In this document: positions 1 through 9,480 of the stretch, in pieces
How positions within the stretch are numbered: the stretch's first letter is position 1
Layout: every line of letters begins with the position of its first letter
Assembly: GCA_937928405.1 (NCBI GenBank)
Contig: CALFWZ010000034.1
Location: 1 to 33,045, forward strand
Origin: an uncultured Saprospiraceae bacterium
Lineage (GTDB): Bacteria; Bacteroidota; Bacteroidia; Chitinophagales; Saprospiraceae
Direction: 5' to 3'
DNA length: 33,045 nt
Made by a program: the position numbers and the translations under genes
The notes under the pieces: generated by a model
Databases searched by the model: none
Told to the model about the DNA's origin: nothing
What the model saw: the letters and a program-made list of their open reading frames with translations, nothing else

Positions 1-2159
1 TATTGGTTTCCTATCTCGGATTTGCGGAACAAAAAGTTACGATACATCTTACTTCAAATCAAACCATGAATTTTGAACTAGGAGAAGATGCAGCAGTACT
101 TGGGGAAGTAGTTGTTTCAGCGGAAAAAGAAAACAAAGATAGAAATATCTCTTCTAGTGAAATGAGTGTAGATGCTGTGAAAATTAAATCCATTAAAGCA
201 ATTCCGGCATTACTTGGAGAGGTGGATGTACTCAAATACATCCAATTATTGCCAGGTGTAAAATCTGCTGGAGAAGGAACTTCTGGATTTCATGTTCGGG
301 GTGGAAATTTAGATCAGAATCTTATTTTATTGGATGAGGCACCTATTTACAACGCGTCGCATCTCTTAGGTTTTTTCTCTGCGTTCAACCCCGACGCTGT
401 GAAAGATATGCAATTATTTAAAGGAGGATTTCCCGCAAATTATGGCGGTCGATTATCTTCTGTTTTAGATATTCGAATGAAAGAAGGAAATTCAAAAAAG
501 TTTACGGCGAATGGAGGAATTGGTCTTTTGATGAGTAGATTGGCTATCGAAGCTCCTTTAGGAAAAAACGGGTCTTTTATGGTGGCAGGAAGACGATCGT
601 ACATAGATGTCGTTGCCAAAACATTTAAGAAGATTAAAGGAGACAAAGAGGATGCTGAGTTAGATATCTTTTTTTTCAGAGATTTTAATGCGAAAGCGAA
701 TTATAGAATCAATGCTAAAAATAGAATTTTTGCTTCCGGATATTTTGGACGGGATTTTATCGATCAAAAAGAAGAGGAGGAGGAAGATGAAAGTCTGCGA
801 TTAAAAATTGATTGGGGAAATACGACTGGGACTTTACGTTGGAATCATTTATTCTCACCAAAATTATTCTCTAATCTAACTTATTATTATAGCAATTATG
901 ATTACTTCTTAGATTTTTCCGCCATCAATTTTAAGGTCAAGTGGAAAGCATTATTACGAGAGCATAGCCTAAAAGCGGATTTTGGTGCCTATTTAAGTCC
1001 AAAGAATGAACTCCGATTTGGTGCACAATTAATTCAACATGAAATACAACCAGGCGATGTAGAATCGGCAGATATTACAAATGATCTGATTGGTGAATTT
1101 AAAATTCAGAAAAACAAATCTTACGAGTCTGCAATTTACATTAATAATAAAATTGATATTTCAAATAAGTTAAAAATAAATTATGGTCTGCGATTTTCCA
1201 TGTTGCAAAATGTAGGCCCACATGATGCCTATACCTTGGACGATGAATTTAATGTCATCGATACCACCAGTCATAAAAAAGGCATTTATAATACTTACAA
1301 AAATTTAGAACCAAGAGTTAATATCAGATATCGATTAACTCAAAATAATTCGCTAAAGGCTAGTTATACGCGTACCGCCCAGTATATTCAGTTAGCCTCA
1401 ACTGGGAATTCTTCTTCTCCTTTTGACATCTGGTTTTCTAGTTCAAACCTTATTAAACCGCAATTGGCAGATCAAGTGGTCTTAGGTTATTATCAAAATC
1501 TTAAGAACAACGATTATGAATTTTCAGCGGAGGTTTATTTTAAGAAATTTTATAACTCGATTGATTTTAGGGATCATGCCTCTTTATTTTTTAATGCACA
1601 ACTAGAAACAGAATTAAGGATTGGTAGAAGCCGTGCTTATGGGATAGAATTAGTGGCCAAGAAAAAAGAAGGAAAATTGACCGGATGGATCAGTTATTCT
1701 TATTCCAAAGCAGAGAAAAAAATAGAAACGATCAATGATTTCAAATGGTATAATGCCAGATTTGACAAGCCACATAATTTAACCTTAGTGGCTTCGTATC
1801 ATCTCAACAAAGGTGTTGCCTTTGGAACTAACTTCATTTATTCGACGGGAAGTCCAGGGACGTATGCCACCGGAACTTATAACTTTTTTGGAACCTCCGT
1901 CCCTTTATACTCCGAAAGAAATGGCGCAAGACTCCCCCACTATCATCGATTAGATGCTTCGTTGACCTTACAAGGAAAGAAGAATAAATTTAGAAGATTA
2001 CAAACTGAGTGGGTGTTCAGTATTTACAATCTCTACAATCGAAAAAATGCTTTTGCTATTAATTTCAAAGAAAATAAAAATAATGGTGGATTAAGATACG
2101 CTGAAAAAAGCGCCATTTTTGGGATCGTTCCAGCCTTCACTTTTAATTGTAAATTTTAA
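1..2159 (+). CDS. TonB-dependent receptor (SusC/CirA-like), 5'-truncated by the window edge
   Basis: Outer-membrane beta-barrel receptor that would import a bound ligand using TonB energy. The frame is open from the first base; the TTG at position 3 is only the first possible start codon and the true N-terminus lies outside the window. The first ~45 residues look like the end of a carboxypeptidase-regulatory-like domain, ending in the EVVVSAEK segment typical before the plug. The plug follows (about 50-165), with a PGV element, the HVRGG motif, LDEAPIYNASHLLGFFSAF and the GGFPANYGGRLSSVLDI segment. The rest is barrel with alternating aromatic strands and a terminal Phe, as expected for BAM-inserted porins. 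A DUF4249 lipoprotein gene starts 12 nt downstream, a common Bacteroidetes pairing, so the two are probably co-transcribed. The ligand cannot be read from the sequence. Confidence 0.93.
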   Translation, partial: LVSYLGFAEQKVTIHLTSNQTMNFELGEDAAVLGEVVVSAEKENKDRNISSSEMSVDAVKIKSIKAIPALLGEVDVLKYIQLLPGVKSAGEGTSGFHVRGGNLDQNLILLDEAPIYNASHLLGFFSAFNPDAVKDMQLFKGGFPANYGGRLSSVLDIRMKEGNSKKFTANGGIGLLMSRLAIEAPLGKNGSFMVAGRRSYIDVVAKTFKKIKGDKEDAELDIFFFRDFNAKANYRINAKNRIFASGYFGRDFIDQKEEEEEDESLRLKIDWGNTTGTLRWNHLFSPKLFSNLTYYYSNYDYFLDFSAINFKVKWKALLREHSLKADFGAYLSPKNELRFGAQLIQHEIQPGDVESADITNDLIGEFKIQKNKSYESAIYINNKIDISNKLKINYGLRFSMLQNVGPHDAYTLDDEFNVIDTTSHKKGIYNTYKNLEPRVNIRYRLTQNNSLKASYTRTAQYIQLASTGNSSSPFDIWFSSSNLIKPQLADQVVLGYYQNLKNNDYEFSAEVYFKKFYNSIDFRDHASLFFNAQLETELRIGRSRAYGIELVAKKKEGKLTGWISYSYSKAEKKIETINDFKWYNARFDKPHNLTLVASYHLNKGVAFGTNFIYSTGSPGTYATGTYNFFGTSVPLYSERNGARLPHYHRLDASLTLQGKKNKFRRLQTEWVFSIYNLYNRKNAFAINFKENKNNGGLRYAEKSAIFGIVPAFTFNCKF

Positions 2160-2171
2160 AAAATAAAGAAC

Positions 2172-2996
2172 ATGAAAAATTATAAAATATTTCTTTTACC
2201 CTTGATTATTTTAACTGGTTGCTTTACAGAACCCATCGAATTAGACCTTAACCAAGATGCAAAAAAAGTAGCGATTGTTGCCTGGATCAATGATTTAGAT
2301 GAACGGCAGTATGTGGATATTAATTACACGATAAATTACTTGGGAAGAGATACTTTTGAATATATTCCGGACGCCTCGGTGGTCTTAAGCGATGCAGTAA
2401 ATAACTATACCTTAGTTCATGAAGAAAAAGGCCGTTATATTTTGCCCAGCGATTTTGAAGCAAGGGTCGGTGATGAATATACGCTGGAGGTTTTGCACAA
2501 GGAGGAAGAATATATCGCCAAACAAGTAATGCGGCCTTGTCCTGAAATTTTGGACCTCGAGTTAAAACTTTCAACTTCAGAAGCGTCACTCGATAGCATC
2601 GAGTTAACTTATAAAAAAGCGGTTTTTAATTTTCAAGAGATTCCTGGGGAAGGAGATGCTTATCTTTACAAAGAATATACAAAAGGGAATCCTTTTCCAG
2701 CGTTATTTGGGTATGGAGGAACCTTTTTTTTCCATGATGAGTTTTTTGATGGTGAATTTATTGAAGGTTTTGAAAGTGAAGATGGCTTTCTGGTAAATGG
2801 AGATACCTTGATGGTTGAGCTGTATGCTATCGACAAGGACGCCTTTAATTTTTTTGAAACACTTAATAGTGAGTTAGATAGAGAAGGTAGTCCTTTTGAT
2901 CCACCACCGGCCAATGTCGCTACCAATTTTAGTGGAGGTGCCATCGGTTATTTTATTGCCTCAGGTGCTCAACGAAGAGCAATTGTTCTTGAATAA
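2172..2996 (+). CDS. DUF4249-family lipoprotein, partner of the TonB receptor
   Basis: A 274-residue predicted lipoprotein. The signal peptide ends in a lipobox (LTGC, Cys17), followed by the early motif EPIELDL and the VAIVAWIND segment typical of DUF4249 proteins. The middle part has a domain like those placed after the lipobox in this family (DASVVLSD, YTLEVLHKEEEYIAKQVM), and it ends in IGYFIASGAQRRAIVLE. Family members sit next to SusC-like receptors and are assumed to help with substrate capture at the cell surface, but no biochemical role is firmly known to me. The start codon is 12 nt after the receptor stop, with an A-rich leader and no Shine-Dalgarno sequence, as usual in this phylum. 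The gene is followed by a strong terminator. Confidence 0.88.
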   Translation: MKNYKIFLLPLIILTGCFTEPIELDLNQDAKKVAIVAWINDLDERQYVDINYTINYLGRDTFEYIPDASVVLSDAVNNYTLVHEEKGRYILPSDFEARVGDEYTLEVLHKEEEYIAKQVMRPCPEILDLELKLSTSEASLDSIELTYKKAVFNFQEIPGEGDAYLYKEYTKGNPFPALFGYGGTFFFHDEFFDGEFIEGFESEDGFLVNGDTLMVELYAIDKDAFNFFETLNSELDREGSPFDPPPANVATNFSGGAIGYFIASGAQRRAIVLE

Positions 2997-3034
2997 AAGA
3001 GCGGTAAAAAACTAGCCCTTCAAACGGTATATAA

Positions 3035-3076
3035 AAAAGAGATTGAAGTAAGATCACCCTTATTTCAATCTCTTTT
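3035..3076. terminator. Bidirectional rho-independent terminator between convergent genes
   Basis: An 18-bp stem (left arm 3035-3052, right arm 3059-3076) with one G.U pair and a 6-nt loop, ATCACC. It has T-rich sequence after the right arm and an A-run before the left arm, so it can stop transcription of the DUF4249 gene on the plus strand and of the astacin gene on the minus strand. Confidence 0.85.
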
Positions 3077-3168
3077 GTTTAACATTACTTCCCCAATCAG
3101 AAGATATTTTCGAATCTAGAAAATAAGATCACTACGCTTCTTAATGTGTTGATTGTTTTTATGTCCAA

Positions 3169-4083
3169 TTATCGTATTGGGTCAATTGGATCAGTAGGAT
3201 TACCCGGGGGCGTTCCACAATTATAAATAGCGTTAAGTGATGCTATATCTCCATCTGAAAAGTCGAAATTTACACCAATCCGAGTATTATCAGCTCTCCT
3301 TAAAAATATGGAATTCGCATTAGTACATCCTCCCCCTATTCCACCGTTGCATAAGCAACTCCAATAGTGCATGACGGAATTGAAATCATATGGGGTATGA
3401 TGAACATTAACAGATGGAAGCCGTGCAACATTACTCATATTAGAACAGTTTTGGGCACCATTTAAATTTCCAAGTTGATAAGTTAAAAAAAGATTCGCAT
3501 CACTTCTTTGATGTTCATGTTTAAACCCTAACACATGCCCTAACTCATGACGTGCGACAGTTATAATAGCATTTCCATCCAGACTCAACCGCGAGCTAGA
3601 TACTTTACCAACAGTCGCGCTGCCTCCACCATCATTTGGATCTCCTCCTCTTACTTCTAGATAGGAAGATCTAGGAGCAAAACGAGCAGCATACCTAAAT
3701 CTTATATTCGTCAGCCCTTCAATCTGTCTCATCGCAGCAAATAAATTTTGTCTAGCAAAATTGGTCGGTGGGTTGGTTGGATGAATCTTGTAAGTTACTA
3801 AACAGTTAGGCCATCTTCTAAATCCGGTCGAACTGGCAGCATCGGTTGGGTTAAACAATTCATTTACTTGATCTTCTGTCAATAACATATCACCCATCAC
3901 GTAAAAACCATCTTTATCGATCTCTAAGGATTCCCTAGATAAAATAGGACCAGATGGTGTAGAGGCATGTTCTGATGCCGCTTGTACTTCGAGGTATTCT
4001 TTAGTTGAATCATCCAACAAAGATTCCTGTGAACAAGTCCAGAACATGAGGCTAAAAATTGGTAAAAAAAGTAATTTTTTCAT
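3169..4083 (-). CDS. Astacin-type (M12A) zinc metalloprotease, predicted lipoprotein
   Basis: A 304-residue secreted zinc protease. The zinc-binding signature HELGHVLGFKHE is at residues 179-190, and the Met-turn with its preceding tyrosine (YDFNSVMHY) is at about 232-240; together these are diagnostic for astacins. The start of the catalytic domain is also typical: RRWPNCLVTYKI at about 89-100, then a helix containing AMRQIEGLTNIRF. An N-terminal signal peptide ends in a Cys (WTCSQ, Cys17), suggesting a lipoprotein, and residues ~20-88 would be the propeptide. A Gly/Pro/Asp-rich tail ends the protein, and no T9SS domain is visible. It stands alone, with the convergent DUF4249 gene downstream. 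Substrate unknown. M57/HEIGH-type peptidases were considered but fit less well because of the extended HExxHxxGFxHE motif. Confidence 0.9.
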   Translation of the reverse strand: MKKLLFLPIFSLMFWTCSQESLLDDSTKEYLEVQAASEHASTPSGPILSRESLEIDKDGFYVMGDMLLTEDQVNELFNPTDAASSTGFRRWPNCLVTYKIHPTNPPTNFARQNLFAAMRQIEGLTNIRFRYAARFAPRSSYLEVRGGDPNDGGGSATVGKVSSSRLSLDGNAIITVARHELGHVLGFKHEHQRSDANLFLTYQLGNLNGAQNCSNMSNVARLPSVNVHHTPYDFNSVMHYWSCLCNGGIGGGCTNANSIFLRRADNTRIGVNFDFSDGDIASLNAIYNCGTPPGNPTDPIDPIR

Positions 4084-4152
4084 ATCAAAGGTTTTTGTTT
4101 CCCATGAAGATATAAAATACTTTTAATTTTAACAAACAAAATTTAACATAAA

Positions 4153-4160
4153 CAAATATA
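4153..4160 (-). promoter_or_regulatory. Possible Bacteroidetes -7 box for the astacin gene
   Basis: On the minus strand this reads TATATTTG, matching TAnnTTTG, about 70 nt upstream of the astacin start codon. Nineteen nt further upstream is TTTA, one base off the TTTG expected at -33. An octamer in AT-rich DNA can occur by chance. Confidence 0.35.
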
Positions 4161-4213
4161 ACACTTTAATTTTTTGTCGTAAAATTTAAAGTTTCTGAAT
4201 TGCCACTTTGTTT

Positions 4214-5737
4214 TCAATTTGAAGCCACCAAGATTTTTTCAGTTAAGGTAAAATGTGCTCCTTGGATATTGACTAGATAGAGTCCGTTGGGCAGATCGGG
4301 AAGTTGTACAGTAATGCTATTATTTTCTGTATTGGGTAAATAAACCTGTATTCTGTTTTTTACAGAGACCCCACTAAGATTTAAAATTTCATAAGAGAAT
4401 TCAGTTATATCATTTGATGCAATATTTAAAATGAATTCGTTATTGAAAATGGGGTTTGGAGTTAGTGACAAATCAAATTCTACTGATGGGTCCACTGTAT
4501 TTACGGGTAAGTTATACTGAAACGGTCTTTTATCATAAGACGAGTTAATTCCATAGCTTTTAGCGGCGATAACCTGTGAGGTATCTGCTGTAAATAGATA
4601 ATAGTTTAGGTACCCATTTCCGGTCAGATTACCACCTGCATCTACAAAAATAAATTCATAGCAACCATCAGCTGGCAAGATAACGGTTTCTAAATAAGTC
4701 GAATCGTTCACATATCCCAGTCCTGGCGTAGCATTATTAGTTCCACCGCCTTGCAAACCGACTTCCGTAGTGTTACCTCCTTCAGCAATAATCTCCGCTT
4801 GCTCATTTACAATTGCCCAATATAATTCATGCCCATCGTTACCGGTCATAATTTGGATATGGATCATTGGATCAGCAATTTGGTTATTATTTAGGTCATT
4901 CACCGGTTCCAGAAAACTGTATTTTTCCATATGATTATTTGTTAAATCATCATCGCCAATTTGTCCATTGATCTCGGTGATTTCAAATTCAACCAAAGAA
5001 TAAGGAGAATCTAAAAAAAGTTCTGGTAGGAAGATGGTATGATAATCATGTGTGATCATTTCTTCCGTTACCAGGACAGAATCTACGACAGTCCCGTCTT
5101 GGAAGAGGAGAATTTTCATTTCGTTGACCGCTTCAAGTCCCACATTTTGAATACTTAATTCCGGATTAAAAAACATTCCATCATCACAAACACCAGCTCT
5201 AGGAATATAAGCATCAAGGATCATCACATCCAAATCCTTGGATTCCAAAACGCAATGATTCGTCGCACCAGGTGTGATATTTTCATTTCCAAAGGTAAAA
5301 ATTTTAGTCGCTATTTTGTTGGAACAAATTTCATACAAACCATAATAAGAATGATCAAAATGCCTACCTATATTCGCATTTGCTAACGGGTGTGTCAGTG
5401 CCTCCATAAAGGTTCTATGATCGCCAGCAAATATATTTCCTTCCGAGGTAGATGGGTGCACTTCGATAGAGACTAGAAATAATTCGTCGGTTCCATCAGG
5501 TCCATATTCTTGCCATAAGGACTCCAAGAGGGTTAGTTCTTCAAAATCGATACAAGGGGAACACCAAGTGGAAAATAAATTAACCATGACAATTTTTCCT
5601 TCCTCCAAGGTTTCATAGAGATCAATCTCATTTCCATCGACGTCCGTTATGGTAAAATTTTCTGCTAGCCTTTGCGCTGTAGTCAAATTGCATAGGAAAC
5701 AGGTGAGCAGGAAGGCTAGAATTTGTTTTAGTTTCAT
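4214..5737 (-). CDS. Thioredoxin-fold (TlpA/redoxin-like) protein with T9SS type A sorting domain
   Basis: A 507-residue exported protein. A signal peptide (about 1-21, ending TTAQ) precedes a redoxin domain with a CxxC active site, TWCSPC (Cys59 and Cys62). The central part (about 185-400) looks like adhesive beta-sandwich material. It contains NVGLEAVNEMKILLFQDG, like CARDB/Omp28-related proteins, and a segment describing a D-N-N-pattern loop. The last ~85 residues are a T9SS type A sorting domain starting at LSLTPNPIFNNEF and ending in LTEKILVASN, so the protein should be passed through the outer membrane and anchored or released at the surface. A role as a surface thiol oxidoreductase is inferred from the CxxC; the partner is unknown. 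It stands alone on the minus strand, 130 bp upstream of the astacin gene. Confidence 0.85.
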   Translation of the reverse strand: MKLKQILAFLLTCFLCNLTTAQRLAENFTITDVDGNEIDLYETLEEGKIVMVNLFSTWCSPCIDFEELTLLESLWQEYGPDGTDELFLVSIEVHPSTSEGNIFAGDHRTFMEALTHPLANANIGRHFDHSYYGLYEICSNKIATKIFTFGNENITPGATNHCVLESKDLDVMILDAYIPRAGVCDDGMFFNPELSIQNVGLEAVNEMKILLFQDGTVVDSVLVTEEMITHDYHTIFLPELFLDSPYSLVEFEITEINGQIGDDDLTNNHMEKYSFLEPVNDLNNNQIADPMIHIQIMTGNDGHELYWAIVNEQAEIIAEGGNTTEVGLQGGGTNNATPGLGYVNDSTYLETVILPADGCYEFIFVDAGGNLTGNGYLNYYLFTADTSQVIAAKSYGINSSYDKRPFQYNLPVNTVDPSVEFDLSLTPNPIFNNEFILNIASNDITEFSYEILNLSGVSVKNRIQVYLPNTENNSITVQLPDLPNGLYLVNIQGAHFTLTEKILVASN

Positions 5738-6085
5738 GATGGCGGAAATTTTGTGTATTGATTTTATAGCGTTAGCGCTAATGGGTAGCTATTCAAATAT
5801 AGTAAAATATTTTCATATCTCATGAAGAGGTACACAGAATTCTGGGACTGATTCAAATTAGGGCTTTTTCAACTTCAACCTCAACTTCAAAAATAATTTC
5901 AATTTTCCTTCTAACGTAAAAAAATAATTTTAAAACTATGATTATCAATTTACAAAAAAGCAATCATTTTTAGGCATTGAGATGATATTTGAATCCGCCT
6001 TCAGTCGTACAAGTTTTCAAATTTAATTTGACACAATTTACTAATTAATTCAAGCACCTTAGATAAGCCCATAAGTATTTTATGA
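5738..6085. other. Intergenic stretch with palindrome, -7 box and repeat-like tract
   Basis: No gene seen. Just upstream of the thioredoxin-fold gene lie the perfect 10-bp palindrome TTAGCGCTAA (5772-5781) and, on the minus strand, a TATATTTG box (5794-5801) without a recognisable -33 element. At 5868-5918 a TTCAA-rich tract runs into TTTCCTTCTAACGTA; a near copy of this arrangement occurs at 32682-32757. Confidence 0.5.
5794..5801 (-). promoter_or_regulatory. Possible -7 box for the thioredoxin-fold gene
   Basis: TATATTTG on the minus strand, 57 nt before the start codon. No TTTG is found at the expected -33 spacing. The palindrome TTAGCGCTAA lies between this box and the gene and could be an operator. 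Confidence 0.3.
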
Positions 6086-7399
6086 TTATTCAAATTTCCA
6101 CATTCTAATTGTTTTATCAAGGCTAACACTTACGATGATATTCTTTTCGATTGGATGGAAGACTGCTTCTCTTGTTCTGTTTGTATGGCCTTCTAATTGA
6201 CAAATCTCTTTTCCACCTTTAATGGCCCAGACATTAATTAATCCATTGATACTGGCAGATACGATATAAGCTCCGTCATTAGAAATATCAATGGACATAA
6301 TCCCAGATTTAAGACCATTAATAGTATGCAGGTGCTTACCTGTTTTAGCATTCCATAATCTTATTTTTTTACCACTACCTGTGATTATAATTTTATCATC
6401 TGGGGTAAATGCCACACCGCTGACTACCTTATTAAGTCCTTCCAGTGCATACAAAATTTTCCCTGATTTGACATCCCATAGTTTTGCAGTTCCATCAGAA
6501 CTTCCCGTTATCAGCAATCGGCTATCTCTCGAAAATGCTACTCCTGCAATTTCGGATTCATGTCCCCGTAATTGAAATAGTTTTTTCCCGGATGTGGCAT
6601 CCCAAATAATGGTTGTATTATCCAAACTTCCGGTGGCAATATAGTGTCCATTATTTGAATAATCGACAGACAGTATTCCATCCGCATGCCCCACAAAACT
6701 TTTAATCAATTGTCCATTCTTGGCGTCCCATAGTTTTGCCGTATGATCGACGCTACCCGTTACGATAAACTTCCCATCTGATGAATATTTTATTGGACTA
6801 ACATAATTATCATGTCCCGTCAATTTAAAAATTTCTTTTCCTTCCATATTCATGACACTGGCATAATTATCATTATTCCCGGTTGCAAAAGTTGTCCCAT
6901 CAGGAGAAAAAGCCACACTTGTATGGAAGGTTGATGTATTAAGTTTAAATATGGTGGTGGCCGTGCAAGAGATATTGGAAGTTGCTGATAAACGTTTGTC
7001 TATATTCTTATCTACTTGAAATGATTTGATTGCTTTTTTTGAAAATTCCTCTTTTGGATTAGTAACTTCCTTTTCTGGAGTTATCTCCTTTTCCTTTACT
7101 GGAAGTTCTTGTTGATCCTTAATCCCCTGCTCCCTTGGTGTGCTCTCCTCAGTCGATTTTAACGAAATCGGTTGATCCTCTTTTTGCGGTATCGTTTTTT
7201 CTGGTTTTGCCTTTGGCGTTTCATTTATTTTCAGAATAGTATCTGGTTGCACGATTGATTCTACTTCAGAACTACTATGTTTTTCTGGTGTAAATTCAAC
7301 TTTCGATGTTTTATCTGAGAACTTAGGACATTTCCAAATTCCCAAACTGGTTAATAGGAATAATATAAACAATAAGCCGTACTTAAGATTCTTATTCAT
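6086..7399 (-). CDS. Membrane-anchored seven-bladed WD40 repeat protein
   Basis: A 437-residue protein. A single hydrophobic segment (about 6-23) anchors it, with no clear lipobox. Residues ~30-130 are a low-complexity linker rich in Lys, Glu and Pro, suited to spanning the periplasm. From about 145 to the end there are seven WD40 repeats, recognisable by blade ends such as KLWDAKNG, IIWDATSG, KLWDVKSG, RLWNAKTG and the last RMWKFE, and by GHxxxV-type turns. Seven repeats close one complete beta-propeller, so the protein looks intact. WD40 propellers are protein-interaction platforms; the partner here is unknown. It is a single gene between T9SS cargo and a SulP transporter and shows no operon partner. 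Confidence 0.88.
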   Translation of the reverse strand: MNKNLKYGLLFILFLLTSLGIWKCPKFSDKTSKVEFTPEKHSSSEVESIVQPDTILKINETPKAKPEKTIPQKEDQPISLKSTEESTPREQGIKDQQELPVKEKEITPEKEVTNPKEEFSKKAIKSFQVDKNIDKRLSATSNISCTATTIFKLNTSTFHTSVAFSPDGTTFATGNNDNYASVMNMEGKEIFKLTGHDNYVSPIKYSSDGKFIVTGSVDHTAKLWDAKNGQLIKSFVGHADGILSVDYSNNGHYIATGSLDNTTIIWDATSGKKLFQLRGHESEIAGVAFSRDSRLLITGSSDGTAKLWDVKSGKILYALEGLNKVVSGVAFTPDDKIIITGSGKKIRLWNAKTGKHLHTINGLKSGIMSIDISNDGAYIVSASINGLINVWAIKGGKEICQLEGHTNRTREAVFHPIEKNIIVSVSLDKTIRMWKFE

Positions 7400-7505
7400 G
7401 GTAGTTTGAATTCATTATTTTTGAGTTTTTTCGATATGAATTGATTTCCCATTCCGCTTTCTGAATTAAACTATGTTGAGTGTTTTGTCAACTTGAAAAG
7501 ATATT

Positions 7506-9158
7506 TTATTGGAATCGCTTTCTTAAGTAATCAAAAGCCTCTTCAATATTTTCGAATAAATCATTTTCAGGTATAAGGTCAGGTATAATCTCAATAGCCT
7601 CTAACATGTCTTTTGGTTGCTCTTTAAGATCAACAAGTAAGACTTCGATATTTTGAGCACGAAGGTCAAAAATAATATCTTCTAAGGTGTATAAGCCTGA
7701 TTGGTCAATGTATGGCACTCTGTCCATTCTTAATATCACAGCTTTAATATCATTTGGTAATGATTTGATTTGGTCTTTAAAATAAGAGGTAAAACCAAAA
7801 AATAAAGGACCGAATAGATGCTTAATAATAATTTTGTCTTTGTATTTTTCGTAAAATTCTTTTTCGTCCTGCCATGGTTTGGAATTTTCTAAGTCTGCTA
7901 TTTTCCCTACCTCCAATCCATTTTCACTAATATCGCCTGATTTTTTCATAAATAATAAACAAGCGAGTGCAATGCCTACCCCCACAGCATGAATCAAACT
8001 TCCAAAGGTGGTAATGATTAAGACTAACACCAGCACTACGGCATCCGGTCTTGGTACTTTTGTCAAATGCTTCAATCCTTTGAAATCGACAATTTTAAAA
8101 CCAATAGGAATAAGTAAACCGGCTAATACACATAGTGGAATATGGGCGGCTAATTTACCGAGCCCCAATAGAACCGTCAGTAAGAAAAGACCATGTATGA
8201 TTCCTGATATTCTTGTAGTTCCACCTGCATTAATATTTACAACGGTTCCTTTCGTTGCGCCTGCACCGGGAATTCCTCCAATAGCAGCAGCCAACATATT
8301 ACCAATTCCCTGACCAATCAACTCGCGGTTACTGTTATGTTTAGTCTTAGTCATGTTATCTGCAATAACGGAAGTCAATAAAGAGTCAATACTTCCAAGC
8401 ACCGCTAACACTAATGCATATTCGACTATCATTGCATAGGCACTTGGATCAACATTAAAAATTCCTCCAAGTTGAAAAGCGGGTAACCCAGAGGGTATTT
8501 CACCAATTAAAGGCACATCCATCTTGGCAAAAAAAGCAATCAATGTAGCTACAATTAAGGCTACCAAGGCACTAGGAATAGCTTGGGTTATTTTTGGAAA
8601 AACAAAATAAATGACAATGGTAATCACTCCTAAAATAAGCGCTGACACATTGGCTTCGGAGAACAGACGTGGGAGATCCTGGATAACAGCTATAGTTGAT
8701 TTAGCGGAATCCAATCCTAAAAAAGGAAATATTTGTAGAATTACAATGATGAGCCCAACGCCACTCATAAAACCTGATATTACAGGATAAGGGAAGTACT
8801 TGACATAACTTGCAATATTTAAAAAACCAAAAATCACTTGGAAAAATCCTCCCAAAAGAAAAGTCAATAAAATGATATTCATTGAATCATCAAGGCTACC
8901 ATTCATTTGAATAGCAGCAGCAACTAATGCTGCCGAAACTACTGTCATGGGGCCAGTTGGTCCACTTGCTTGAGTTTCCGTCCCTCCAAATAAGGCGGCA
9001 AAAATACCGACAGCTATTGCACCATATAAACCTGCAGTGGCCCCCATTCCTGACTGAACTCCAAATGCTAAAGCGAGTGGTAAGGCAACGACACCTGCCA
9101 CCAAACCACCGGTAAAATCTCCTTTTAAATTCTTAAAGTCAAAAATTTTGTTTCTCAT
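7506..9158 (-). CDS. SulP-family inorganic anion transporter with STAS domain
   Basis: A 550-residue inner-membrane transporter. The N-terminal ~410 residues hold the SulP transmembrane core with family motifs: LVAGVVALPLALAFGVQSGM near the start, ALFGGTETQASGPTGPM, and the GQGIGNMLAAAIGGIPGAGA segment. The C-terminal ~110 residues are a cytoplasmic STAS domain with VPYIDQSGLYTLEDI, matching the anti-sigma-antagonist fold, though no phosphorylatable role can be claimed. SulP proteins carry sulfate, bicarbonate or other anions. No carbonic anhydrase or sulfate-assimilation gene is adjacent, so the substrate stays open. It is transcribed alone, 106 bp before the WD40 gene in the same direction. 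The length is normal for the family and the protein looks complete. Confidence 0.93.
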   Translation of the reverse strand: MRNKIFDFKNLKGDFTGGLVAGVVALPLALAFGVQSGMGATAGLYGAIAVGIFAALFGGTETQASGPTGPMTVVSAALVAAAIQMNGSLDDSMNIILLTFLLGGFFQVIFGFLNIASYVKYFPYPVISGFMSGVGLIIVILQIFPFLGLDSAKSTIAVIQDLPRLFSEANVSALILGVITIVIYFVFPKITQAIPSALVALIVATLIAFFAKMDVPLIGEIPSGLPAFQLGGIFNVDPSAYAMIVEYALVLAVLGSIDSLLTSVIADNMTKTKHNSNRELIGQGIGNMLAAAIGGIPGAGATKGTVVNINAGGTTRISGIIHGLFLLTVLLGLGKLAAHIPLCVLAGLLIPIGFKIVDFKGLKHLTKVPRPDAVVLVLVLIITTFGSLIHAVGVGIALACLLFMKKSGDISENGLEVGKIADLENSKPWQDEKEFYEKYKDKIIIKHLFGPLFFGFTSYFKDQIKSLPNDIKAVILRMDRVPYIDQSGLYTLEDIIFDLRAQNIEVLLVDLKEQPKDMLEAIEIIPDLIPENDLFENIEEAFDYLRKRFQ

Positions 9159-9480
9159 TGTTTTTCATTTTGCTAAGTTAATTGGTACAAAAGAATACTA
9201 ACCAGAAATTTAGTGATATAAATATTTTCGACCCCAAAATTAAAAAATATCCACCACTTTTAACACCATCATGGTATTTGGGGATGACCAAAATTTTCTT
9301 TTTATTATAAATGCAGTAATAACAAAAAAAACAAACTACAGAACATGACAGCTGAGTCTATTTCTATCGATTAAAATGGCTCAAATAATTAAACGCTCAC
9401 TTTTATTCCTATAAATCCCTAAAAGAATTTGGATTAGGTCTGAATAAATTTGTTTCGACTTTTACATTTTTCATGTCAGA
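9159..9480. other. Intergenic stretch, nothing recognised
   Basis: AT-rich DNA between the SulP start codon and the stop of the nucleotidyltransferase gene. No ORF, strong hairpin or canonical promoter was found. Only a short palindrome (ACCATCATGGT, near 9264) stands out, too short to interpret. Confidence 0.5.
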
